Positions 23,223 to 30,708 of a DNA stretch of 64,000 nt are shown here, one piece after another (within the stretch, counting starts at the first letter, position 1; the number at the start of each line of letters is the position of its first letter). The position numbers and the translations under genes are program-made. The DNA is from Nocardioides sp. NBC_00368 (lineage in GTDB: Bacteria; Actinomycetota; Actinomycetes; Propionibacteriales; Nocardioidaceae), in NCBI RefSeq assembly GCF_036090055.1, contig NZ_CP107970.1, positions 3,474,501-3,538,500 of the forward strand, read 5' to 3'. The notes under the pieces were generated by a model. The model saw nothing but the letters and a program-made list of their open reading frames with translations. It had not been told where the DNA came from and ran no database searches.

Positions 23223-25433
23223 ATGGGGTTGGGTGGTCGGGCACCGCTTCGAACACGCCGACAGGGCGGGCAACCGCGCCTGCTCGTGGCGTTGCTCGCC
23301 CTGACCTTCGTCGTGCTCGGGCCGGTCGTGGCCGGTTCGCCGGCTGGCGCGGCCGACCTCGCATGCAACAACGACGAAGCGCCCATCCCTGCTTCCCCAC
23401 ACGGTGCCGGATCGTGGATCGTTCAGCTCGGCGAGAGCCCGAAGGACGCCGATCCCTTCGACGACGACGGCGTGACCCTGGAGTCGACCTACGGCACGAC
23501 CCCACAGCTTTGGACCTACGACAACGGCTGCACCGGCCAGTTCGTCGCCGGAGCAGGGACGGCGATCGGGAACATCCTGCTGCAGGTCTCCGGCGCGATC
23601 CCGAACTGGACCCACGCTCTGCTGGCCGCCGTCGTCGATCCAGATTCTCCGGTCCAGGCCCTCGACAACCCAGTCGTGGACGCCACCCGTGCCGTCACCG
23701 AGGGCGTCTGGCGCCCTTGGATCACCATCGCCGTCCTCCTCGTCGCAGCGACCGCGATCTGGCGCGCACGCACCGGCCACATCGCCGGATCCGCGACCGC
23801 CGTGACATGGGCTGGTGTCGTACTTCTTGGAACGTCTCTGCTGATCTCCTACCCCGCCGAGTCGGTCCGCCTGGTCGATGACGGCGTACGCAACGCGGTC
23901 ACGCTGATCGCGACCGGGTTCGAGGACCACCCGGCACCCGGCGAGGATCCAGCAGTGGCAGCGATCAACGGCCAGATGGACGAGGTCGTACGCTCCACGC
24001 AATACCGCACCTGGCTCACCGGCGCCCTGGGCGATGCCGACTCCGCCACCGCCCGCGAATACGGACCGGACCTGTTCCGGGCGACCCACTTCACCTTCGA
24101 CGAGTACGAGACCTATCGGTCCGACCCCGAAGGTGAGGGCAACGCGATCGTCGAGGGGAAGCAGGATACGTTCAAGACGATCGCGGGTCAGATCGAGCGT
24201 GAGGACTCGGTCGCGTACGAGTACTTCAAAGGTGAGCACTGGGGTCAGCGCGCCACCGCCGGTCTGGTCAACCTGGTCGCGGTGGTCGTGACCTGCGGCT
24301 ATCTGCTGATCGCGGGGTTGGCGATCCTGCTCGCGTTCGTGCTCATCCGCCTCATCGTCCCGTTCGCGCCGGCGGCCGGGATCCTGTTCATGTTCGACCG
24401 CACTCGCGACCTGGCCGTGGGCTGGTTGCATCGCGTGATCGGCCCACTGGTCATGGGGCCGATCTACTTCGTCGTGGCTCTGTGCCTGCTCCGGTTCTTC
24501 AGCGCGGTCCTGACCAGCGCCCAGGTGCACTACGCCCTCAAGCTCGCGGTTTGCGCAACCCTTACCTACATCGCCTGGCGCTTCACACGCCCCGCGGCCT
24601 ACGGGATCGGCCATATCTGGGGTGCTGCTGGGTTCGCCTGGGGGATGGCCACGGGATGGCGTCGCCAGGTCATTCCTAACCGCGCGCCCGCAGCGGAAGC
24701 GCCTCCCACGCTGACTGCACCTGCACAGCATCCGCAGGTGGTTCAGGGGCGGGCAGCCATCCAGCCGACCGTTCATGGGGGCCCGATCCAGGCCATTCCG
24801 CCAACTCTTTCGGCGCCTGTTTCGACCCTTGGTCCGGCATTGCCGACGTCGACCCAGTCGTCCAGTCCCTCGATACCGGCTACCCCGGCCCGTGAGTTCA
24901 AGAAGGACAACTTCGACGCAAGCCGGGCTGCGTCCTACACATCCGGGGACGCGTACCGGCCAGGCGATTCACCGGCGCACCTGCCAGCGACGAGCTTCCA
25001 GCCAGGCGGTTCAGAGCCCGGGTGGCGTGCCGTCAACCGAGGTCCGTACAAGCCGTGGATGGGCTATCAGGAACAGATCACCGGAATCCAGCGGACCCCA
25101 GAAGGCCACATCCCGGAGTACCACATCATCAACCCGAGCACGGGCAAGGTGGTGCGCTTCGACGGGCACACCCGCCGTGGAGACGGGGACCAGGAAATCT
25201 TTCTAGACGCCAAGCGCGGATACCAGCTCATCGTATTCAAGCCTGACCTCGAGAAGGCCAAGGCAATGAAGGTCAACCTGGTGACCGAAGCAAGGAGACA
25301 ACTGAACGCGTTACCTGACGACGCGGCCCTCGAATGGCATTGTTCCGACGCTCATGCTGCCCGTGAGATCCGGCGGATCCTGTTGCGAGAGGGCTTCACG
25401 GACATCGACGTGATCTACACTCCAGAGACATGA
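23223..25433 (+). CDS. TrbL-like multi-pass membrane protein with C-terminal Tox-REase-5-like toxin domain
   Basis: A 736-residue protein. A signal-like segment (residues ~20-43) is followed by a lumenal region with Cys pairs (LACNNDEAPI, NGCTGQF). At least five membrane helices lie between ~165 and ~455, including LVNLVAVVVTCGYLLIAGLA, in the style of TrbL/VirB6-type conjugation proteins. A Pro/Ala/Ser-rich linker (~480-580) leads to a C-terminal domain: MGYQEQITGIQRTPEGHIPE, STGKVVRFDGHT, EIFLDAKRGYQLIVFKP. The Asp and the D-x-K with flanking strands match the restriction-endonuclease-fold toxin Tox-REase-5. The last codons overlap the next gene (ATGA), its probable immunity gene. No other conjugation genes are nearby. 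Confidence 0.8.
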   Translation: MGLGGRAPLRTRRQGGQPRLLVALLALTFVVLGPVVAGSPAGAADLACNNDEAPIPASPHGAGSWIVQLGESPKDADPFDDDGVTLESTYGTTPQLWTYDNGCTGQFVAGAGTAIGNILLQVSGAIPNWTHALLAAVVDPDSPVQALDNPVVDATRAVTEGVWRPWITIAVLLVAATAIWRARTGHIAGSATAVTWAGVVLLGTSLLISYPAESVRLVDDGVRNAVTLIATGFEDHPAPGEDPAVAAINGQMDEVVRSTQYRTWLTGALGDADSATAREYGPDLFRATHFTFDEYETYRSDPEGEGNAIVEGKQDTFKTIAGQIEREDSVAYEYFKGEHWGQRATAGLVNLVAVVVTCGYLLIAGLAILLAFVLIRLIVPFAPAAGILFMFDRTRDLAVGWLHRVIGPLVMGPIYFVVALCLLRFFSAVLTSAQVHYALKLAVCATLTYIAWRFTRPAAYGIGHIWGAAGFAWGMATGWRRQVIPNRAPAAEAPPTLTAPAQHPQVVQGRAAIQPTVHGGPIQAIPPTLSAPVSTLGPALPTSTQSSSPSIPATPAREFKKDNFDASRAASYTSGDAYRPGDSPAHLPATSFQPGGSEPGWRAVNRGPYKPWMGYQEQITGIQRTPEGHIPEYHIINPSTGKVVRFDGHTRRGDGDQEIFLDAKRGYQLIVFKPDLEKAKAMKVNLVTEARRQLNALPDDAALEWHCSDAHAAREIRRILLREGFTDIDVIYTPET

Positions 25434-26140
25434 CGCCGACCGCATCTCCGACGCTTCTTTGGGGCGCAGACGGCGCGTTCTTGTACGCGACCTGGCTGGC
25501 ACGGGACGAGAATCCCTCGACCATCGCCGAGCGGATCCAACACCTCATCACCGCTTACGCTCCCTTGGTCGACCATGCCCAGTGGCTGACAACCCGCAAC
25601 GAGCCGTGGCCCGAGGAACCCGAGCGTCGCATAGACCTCGTCGCCCGCGAGGTTGTCCGCGACGACCTCGGCGACGCCGAGCCCGAGAGTGGCTACAGCC
25701 TCATGCTCACGGCGGCCGGCGAGCGACTCCGTTTCGACGTCCAGCTCACTGCCGGTGCACTGGCGTCTGGACGTCGCGCACCGAGCAACTCGCTCACCGT
25801 GGAGATCAAGGAGGTCATCCCGCGGACCTTCACGGGGGATGTGGCAGACGCAGCGATCCGTGCCGTGATCGAATCGTGGAGCCCACTCGTCGCCGCGTTG
25901 CGGGACGAAGAGACCCTCATCGAGGCTGGCCGTGGCGGCTGGTCGATCCCGGTCGGCTACCGAACCTGGATCGCCGACAGTGTCGGTCAGGTCGCTACAG
26001 CAGCAGACGGCATCGTGGCAGAGCGCCTTGCGGGTGGCTCGTATCTCTCAGCTCCCGATGGTTGGGACGCCGATGCCGTCGTCGGCGGCATGCTCCAGAC
26101 CTTCTCCGCCAACGGCCTCGACAAGATCCGCAACACCTGA
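25430..26140 (+). CDS. Imm52-like immunity protein
   Basis: A 236-residue soluble acidic protein. It starts MTPTASPTLLWGADGAFLYA, then RIDLVAREVVRDDLG, ESGYSLMLTAAGERLRFDVQ and SNSLTVEIKEVIPRTF, and ends YRTWIADSVGQ and LSAPDGWDADAVVGGMLQTF. The pattern and length fit Imm52, which from memory is the immunity family found with Tox-REase-5 toxins. The ATGA overlap with the toxin gene supports this pairing. It should bind and block the endonuclease domain in the producing cell (inferred). Confidence 0.7.
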   Translation: MTPTASPTLLWGADGAFLYATWLARDENPSTIAERIQHLITAYAPLVDHAQWLTTRNEPWPEEPERRIDLVAREVVRDDLGDAEPESGYSLMLTAAGERLRFDVQLTAGALASGRRAPSNSLTVEIKEVIPRTFTGDVADAAIRAVIESWSPLVAALRDEETLIEAGRGGWSIPVGYRTWIADSVGQVATAADGIVAERLAGGSYLSAPDGWDADAVVGGMLQTFSANGLDKIRNT

Positions 26141-26274
26141 CCTGCGGCAGGCGCTGATCACCGGCACCGTCCAGAGACGACCTTCACAGGACCTGGCGTA
26201 TCGACGCGCGACTTGTGGAACGATTTCGTGGGCCCGACTCGACTGACGCCATCCGGGGAAGAGGAGAGGTCACA

Positions 26275-27039
26275 GTGGGAACTCGCAACTATCGAGCCGC
26301 CGACAAGGCGGCGCTGTTCTCTCGATCGCTAGTCTGCTATTGGCCAGATTGCACGGTACAGGCCGTCACCATGGTTGATGATGCGCCGGAGATTGCGGTC
26401 GATATCGCGCATATCCGCGCCCTTCACATCGGAGGAGCCCGCTACGACGAGACGATGAGCGACCACGAGCGGAATGCTTATCCCAACCTCATCCTGCTCT
26501 GTCGCCCTCACCACAAGCGGGTCGACTCCCGAGAGCATCAGTATCCAGTTGAGCTTCTCAACGATTGGAAGATCCAGGCCGAGCGACGGTACGGGGACGC
26601 CTTCGACACGCTCGGGAGCAACTTCTGGACGCCAGAGAACCTTGGGGAAGCAATCACCAGTGCACTTGAGTCACGGCTCAAGAAGATCGAAGATGCGGTC
26701 AGCCAACTAGCGGAAGTCGACCAAGAAGCTGCCGCGCTCATGCGATCCTTGATCGGCGAGTTAGAGGCGGTTCAACTTGAACGTCCGCTCGTCGACCCTG
26801 ACGTTGCCTGGATGTTGCTTGACGCGGCGGACCGCCTGGCGGGCCTCGACGACTCAGCCAGCCTCCTAGCCACGGCAGCCTCGAACATAGGCGGACTCGA
26901 GGACGCGGCCAGCATGTTGGCAGGCGCGGCCGATGACCTCGGCGGCCTTGAAGATTCGGCCGCCATGCTGACCTCAGCTGCGTATCAGATAGACAGCGCA
27001 GTCTCGCGCGCCCAAGATCTCAACCTCGGGGATTGGTGA
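26275..27039 (+). CDS. HNH endonuclease with C-terminal helical repeats
   Basis: A 254-residue protein starting at GTG 26275, which follows GAGGAGAGG. Residues 15-20 and on contain LVCYWPDCTVQAV, then EIAVDIAHIRALHIGGARYD and NAYPNLILLCRPHHKRVDSR, the HNH metal finger with its His, Asn and His, near residues 42-85. After YPVELLNDWK come a coiled segment and four tandem ~17-residue repeats of the type LEDAASMLAGAADDLGG up to the C-terminus. HNH proteins nick or cut DNA; the repeats may mediate oligomer or partner contacts. It lies just downstream of the immunity gene. Confidence 0.75.
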   Translation: MGTRNYRAADKAALFSRSLVCYWPDCTVQAVTMVDDAPEIAVDIAHIRALHIGGARYDETMSDHERNAYPNLILLCRPHHKRVDSREHQYPVELLNDWKIQAERRYGDAFDTLGSNFWTPENLGEAITSALESRLKKIEDAVSQLAEVDQEAAALMRSLIGELEAVQLERPLVDPDVAWMLLDAADRLAGLDDSASLLATAASNIGGLEDAASMLAGAADDLGGLEDSAAMLTSAAYQIDSAVSRAQDLNLGDW

Positions 27040-27051
27040 AGCCTCGCTGGT

Positions 27052-27978
27052 TCACGCCTCCCTGCGCCAGCGGTCGGGGGTGGTGCCGTAACGGGCCTTG
27101 AAGCGACGTACGAGGTAGCCGGGGTCGGTGAGGCCTGTGCGGGTGGAGATGACCGAGAGCGGGAGGTCGGTCTCGCGGAGGAGGCGGCGGGCTTCGGTGA
27201 GGCGGCGCTCGGTGAGCCAGTCGAGGAGCGTGCGGCCGGTGCGTTGGCGGATGACGGTGGTGAGGTGGCCGGGGGTGTAGCCGAGGGAGCGGGCGAGGTC
27301 GCCGGCGGAGACCTTGGCGGCGTACGTCCTCTCGATCTCGTCGAAGACGCGACTGACCAGCGGGTCGGGGGCGATGGGGGCGGTCGGGGCCAAGCGGGCC
27401 GAGGCGACCAACAGATTGGTGAGAGTGGCGGTGACGGCTTCGTGGGCGCCGAGGCGGTCGGGGTGGCGTAGCTCGTCGGCGAGCTCGGTGAGCCAGGCCT
27501 GCCAGCGTGGGCGCTCCTCCTCGGGCACCACTGCATGACGACCTTCAGCGGCGAAGAGGGCGAGCAGCGGGTGGTGGGCCCAGGTGAGCGGGGAGATGGA
27601 GGCGAGGGCGGGGATGGCGTCGGGGGTGAAGGCCACCGACCAGGCCCGGGCGTGGGTGAGCTCGGCGAGCGACTCGGCGGCGACGACCTGTCCGGGAGCG
27701 ACCGCGTGGACCTCGCCGTCGCGCAGCGCCACCTGCCGGCCGTCGAGGCCGACGGCGCCTCCGCCGCGCTCGACGTAGGCCAGCACCCAGAAGTCGTGGG
27801 CGTGCCGGTTGTCGGGAGGCAGGTGCTCGGTGTCGCAGTCGGGATCGAGGGGTACGACCCTGACCGCGGGCATGCCGGGGCGCTGCTCCCAACGGTAGAT
27901 CGGGGTGCCGTCGGCCCGGACCGTACGCACCGACCGCACCCTCGTCGAGAGCGGATCCGAAGAACGTCCCATCGCCAC
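27052..27978 (-). CDS. AraC-family transcription regulator
   Basis: A 308-residue protein. GTG 27978 has GGGAGG seven bases upstream and is preferred; ATG 27972 and GTG 27993 are alternatives. An N-terminal cupin-like sensor (HDFWVLAYVERGGGAVGLDG, RQVALRDGEVHAVAPGQVV) leads to a C-terminal double helix-turn-helix: VSAGDLARSLGYTPGHLTTV, LTEARRLLRETDLPLSVIST, then LTDPGYLVRRFKARYGTTPD. It is divergent from the methyltransferase gene at 28026 with a gap of under 50 bp, so it probably controls both. The inducer is unknown. Confidence 0.9.
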   Translation of the reverse strand: MAMGRSSDPLSTRVRSVRTVRADGTPIYRWEQRPGMPAVRVVPLDPDCDTEHLPPDNRHAHDFWVLAYVERGGGAVGLDGRQVALRDGEVHAVAPGQVVAAESLAELTHARAWSVAFTPDAIPALASISPLTWAHHPLLALFAAEGRHAVVPEEERPRWQAWLTELADELRHPDRLGAHEAVTATLTNLLVASARLAPTAPIAPDPLVSRVFDEIERTYAAKVSAGDLARSLGYTPGHLTTVIRQRTGRTLLDWLTERRLTEARRLLRETDLPLSVISTRTGLTDPGYLVRRFKARYGTTPDRWRREA

Positions 27979-28018
27979 CGACTTCCCTCCCACCGCAGAT
28001 CCACAGAATGTCCCATCG
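27961..28018. promoter_or_regulatory. Direct repeats in the araC/methyltransferase divergent promoter
   Basis: AGAACGTCCCATCG (27961-27974) recurs as AGAATGTCCCATCG (28005-28018), one mismatch in 14, with starts 44 bp apart (about four helical turns). One copy spans the regulator's own start codons and the other lies just before the methyltransferase. AraC proteins bind direct repeats, so these are candidate operators. Confidence 0.4.
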
Positions 28019-28025
28019 TAGAACC

Positions 28026-28736
28026 ATGACCACCATACAGATCATCGACGGCCGCGCCGAGAGCGATCAGGACCGCGAGTTCCTCCCCGGCATGGGCCGC
28101 ACCTGGCTCCTCCCCCTCTACGACCTCTTCACCCGGTTCGCGCGCGTGCGCCCGCTTCACGAGCGCACCGTCGAGCTCGCCGGCATCCAGCCCGGTCAGA
28201 CCGTCCTCGACGTCGGCTGCGGCACGGCCAACCTCTCCTTCGCGGTGCTCCGCGCCGTACCCGGGGCCGTCGTCACCGGGCACGACCCCGACGCGGGCGC
28301 GCTGCGGCTGGCGGCCCGGAAGGCGGGTCGGCGAGGAGTACGTCTCTCGCTGGTGCAGGGGTACGCCGACCGGTTGCTGCCGGACGACGGCAGCGTCGAC
28401 CACATCGTCTCCTCGCTCGCGCTGCACCACGTCGACGACACCGGGCGGGAAGGGTTCGGGCGCGAGGCGTACCGGGTGCTCAAGCCCGGCGGGCGGGTGA
28501 CCCTCGTCGACTTCGGCGCCCCCGACCACGGCCACGGCCACGGCGCACACGGCAAGCAACACGGCCACAAGGGACACGAGGGCCACCGGCACCGCGGGAT
28601 GAACGCCTACACCGAGCGCAACCTCGACAACGGGATCGTCACCATCCTGACCGACGCCGGATTCACCGACGCCCGCGAGATCGACCACATCGACCACCGG
28701 TTCGGCCCGATCACGATCGTGCAGGCGACCCGCTGA
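28026..28736 (+). CDS. Class I SAM-dependent methyltransferase with His-rich insertion
   Basis: A 236-residue protein starting at ATG 28026. The Rossmann methyltransferase motifs are visible: QTVLDVGCGTANLSFAVL (residues ~58-75), GHDPDAGALRLAARKAG, DHIVSSLALHHVDDT and YRVLKPGGRVTLVDFG, as in UbiE/MenG-type enzymes. Between residues ~176 and 200 there is a His/Gly-rich stretch (DHGHGHGAHGKQHGHKG) unlike normal members, suggesting metal binding. The C-terminus has GIVTILTDAGFTDAREID. Substrate unknown. It is divergent from an AraC regulator that probably controls it. Confidence 0.85.
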   Translation: MTTIQIIDGRAESDQDREFLPGMGRTWLLPLYDLFTRFARVRPLHERTVELAGIQPGQTVLDVGCGTANLSFAVLRAVPGAVVTGHDPDAGALRLAARKAGRRGVRLSLVQGYADRLLPDDGSVDHIVSSLALHHVDDTGREGFGREAYRVLKPGGRVTLVDFGAPDHGHGHGAHGKQHGHKGHEGHRHRGMNAYTERNLDNGIVTILTDAGFTDAREIDHIDHRFGPITIVQATR

Positions 28737-28784
28737 CGACCGCGGAGGTTAGGCACGCGCCGCGCGGACGGGCAGTCTGGCCTC

Positions 28785-30551
28785 ATGCACTTCATCGGAG
28801 TCGACCTCGCCTGGGGCGTGCGCAGGCCGACGGGCCTGGCCGTCCTGGACGAGGAGGGCCGTCTTGTCCACGTCTCGGCCGCCAGGACCGATGACGAGAT
28901 CGTCGCCGCCCTGGAGCCGTACGTCGACAGCGACTGCCTGGTCGCGATCGATGCTCCCCTGATCGTCACCAACCCGACCGGGAACCGTCCGGCCGAGGCG
29001 GCGCTCAACAAGGACTTCGCTCGCTTCGACGCCGGCGCCCACCCCACCAACACCAGCAAGCCGGAGTTCGGCGAACAGCCTCGAGGCGCCCGGATCGCGG
29101 CCCGGCTCGGGCTCGACATGAACCCCCGCTCGGGCCGCCGGCGCCGGGCGATCGAGGTCTACCCGCACCCCGCGACGGTCGCCCTCTTCCGCCTCGGCCG
29201 GACCCTGAAGTACAAGCACAAGTCGGGCCGTGAGATCGACCAGCTCCGTGCCGAGCTGCTCGTGCTGCTCGGCCTGCTCGAGGGTCTCCAGAGCTCCGAG
29301 CCGCCGCTGCTGCTCGACGACCCGGCGTGGCTCGCCCTCCGCACCGCCGCCGAGAACGCCGTACGCAAGAGCGAGCTGCGCGCGGTCGAGGACCAGGTCG
29401 ACGCGGTGCTGTGTGCCTACATCGGCCTGTTCGCGACCCGCGCACCGGAGCGGACCACGACCTACGGCGACTTCGCCACCGGCTACATCGTCACCCCGAC
29501 GCTGCCCGACGACCTCCGCCCCACCCCGCGCGGACAGCGCGGGCAGGCCGGGGCGAAGATCCACGACCCCGGGACCGCGGTCCGCGAGTACGCCGCGATC
29601 CAGCCGACGTTGCAGGAGGCGGCCGACCAGTACGTACAGCTGGTGACCTCGATCCTCGACGAGGCGGGCATCAACTACCTGACCGTGACCTCGCGCGCGA
29701 AGTCGGTCGCGTCGTTCGCGGCCAAGGCGGCTCGCACCGTCGACGGACGGCCGGTCTACACCGACCCGCTCCGCGAGATCACCGACCAGATCGGGCTGCG
29801 GGTGATCACCTACGTCCACAGCGACGTCCAGGCCGTCGCCGAGCTCCTCGACGACCAGGTGGTGGTCCTCGACGACCGCGACATGGGCGAGGAGACCGCG
29901 AGCGAGGGCCGGTTCGGGTACGCCAGCCGTCACCTGCTGGTCAGCCTCGACCCCGCTCGCGAGGGACAGGCGGCGTACGAGCTGTTGCGCGGCCGCCAGG
30001 CGCAGATCCAGATCCGCACCGTACTGCAGCACGCCTGGGCCGAGTTCGAGCACGACATCCGCTACAAGGGCACGATCCCCAGCGAGCACGTGCCCGACTT
30101 CGACCGCCGGTTCACGCTCGCCGCGGGGCTGCTCGAGCTCGCGGACCGTGAGTTCTCCACGATCAGGGACCGGCTGCGGCAGGGCGTGACCGGCGCCAGC
30201 ACCGAGCCCGTCGACGACGACCCGCGGATCAGCTCCCGGGAGCTGGCGGCCTTCCTCGCCGGACAGTACGCCGACGCCGGCTGGTCGCGCACCGACCACT
30301 ACGGCTGGATCTCCGGCGTCATCCTCGAGCTGGGCATCACCTCGCTGACCGAACTCGGCGACGCGTTGCGCTCCGTGGACGAGGACACCCTGATGGCGCG
30401 GATGGACTACCGCTATCCGCCGGGCGCGGTGCGGCGGCTCGACGACGCCCTGCTCTGGGTCTACGGCGACAAGTACGTCGAGCTGCGTGCCAACGCGCAC
30501 CGGGTGCCCGGCCTGCGGGCCAGGCTCGCCAAGATGCGTGACACCGACTGA
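28785..30551 (+). CDS. Fusion of DUF429 domain and RelA/SpoT-type synthetase domain
   Basis: A 588-residue protein. Residues 1-~245 are DUF429: MHFIGVDLAWGVRRPTGLAV, VAIDAPLIV, AIEVYPHPATVALF, then a long helical part with VEDQVDAVLCAYIGLFATRA. Residues ~270-490 are a RelA/SpoT alarmone-synthetase-like domain: SRAKSVASFAAKAAR, EITDQIGLRVITYVHSDVQA, GYASRHLLVSL and AQIQIRTVLQHAWAEFEHDI. The Glu of the usual (V)E-(I/V)-QIRT motif is Gln here. A ~95-residue tail (GWISGVILELGITSLTELGD) follows. The frame is continuous across the junction. Such a fusion couples an RNase-H-fold-like domain to (p)ppGpp or tRNA-CCA pyrophosphorylation chemistry; the real activity is unknown. Confidence 0.8.
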   Translation: MHFIGVDLAWGVRRPTGLAVLDEEGRLVHVSAARTDDEIVAALEPYVDSDCLVAIDAPLIVTNPTGNRPAEAALNKDFARFDAGAHPTNTSKPEFGEQPRGARIAARLGLDMNPRSGRRRRAIEVYPHPATVALFRLGRTLKYKHKSGREIDQLRAELLVLLGLLEGLQSSEPPLLLDDPAWLALRTAAENAVRKSELRAVEDQVDAVLCAYIGLFATRAPERTTTYGDFATGYIVTPTLPDDLRPTPRGQRGQAGAKIHDPGTAVREYAAIQPTLQEAADQYVQLVTSILDEAGINYLTVTSRAKSVASFAAKAARTVDGRPVYTDPLREITDQIGLRVITYVHSDVQAVAELLDDQVVVLDDRDMGEETASEGRFGYASRHLLVSLDPAREGQAAYELLRGRQAQIQIRTVLQHAWAEFEHDIRYKGTIPSEHVPDFDRRFTLAAGLLELADREFSTIRDRLRQGVTGASTEPVDDDPRISSRELAAFLAGQYADAGWSRTDHYGWISGVILELGITSLTELGDALRSVDEDTLMARMDYRYPPGAVRRLDDALLWVYGDKYVELRANAHRVPGLRARLAKMRDTD

Positions 30552-30599
30552 GCCTGTCGTTCGGGCCGCTCGCTGACGTCCGATCGCTAGCCCGAGCAC

Positions 30600-30672
30600 G
30601 TGTAACACGCTGTTCGTAGCACTATCCGGTCGTTCTCATAGGGCGAGTAGTCCTACGAACAGCGTGTTACAC
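30600..30672. repeat. Perfect 20-bp inverted repeat
   Basis: GTGTAACACGCTGTTCGTAG (30600-30619) is repeated in perfect inverse at 30653-30672 around a 33-base spacer. It lies 48 bp after the RelA-fusion gene and ends 36 bp before the start of the oxidoreductase gene. No T-run follows, so it is not a classical terminator. It may be an operator, a mobile palindromic element or an RNA structure. Confidence 0.7.
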
Positions 30673-30708
30673 AGAAATCCGTTCGGCCGCCGGGCGCGAA
30701 TCCCCGCT

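Noticed and set aside
26985..28697. A 570-codon open frame on the minus strand
   Set aside because: It lies antisense to the methyltransferase and in another frame of the AraC gene, with low-complexity Pro/Ser/Arg content and no known motif.
28749..30608. A 619-codon open frame on the minus strand
   Set aside because: It is the antisense reading of the DUF429-RelA fusion, whose motifs are clear on the other strand.
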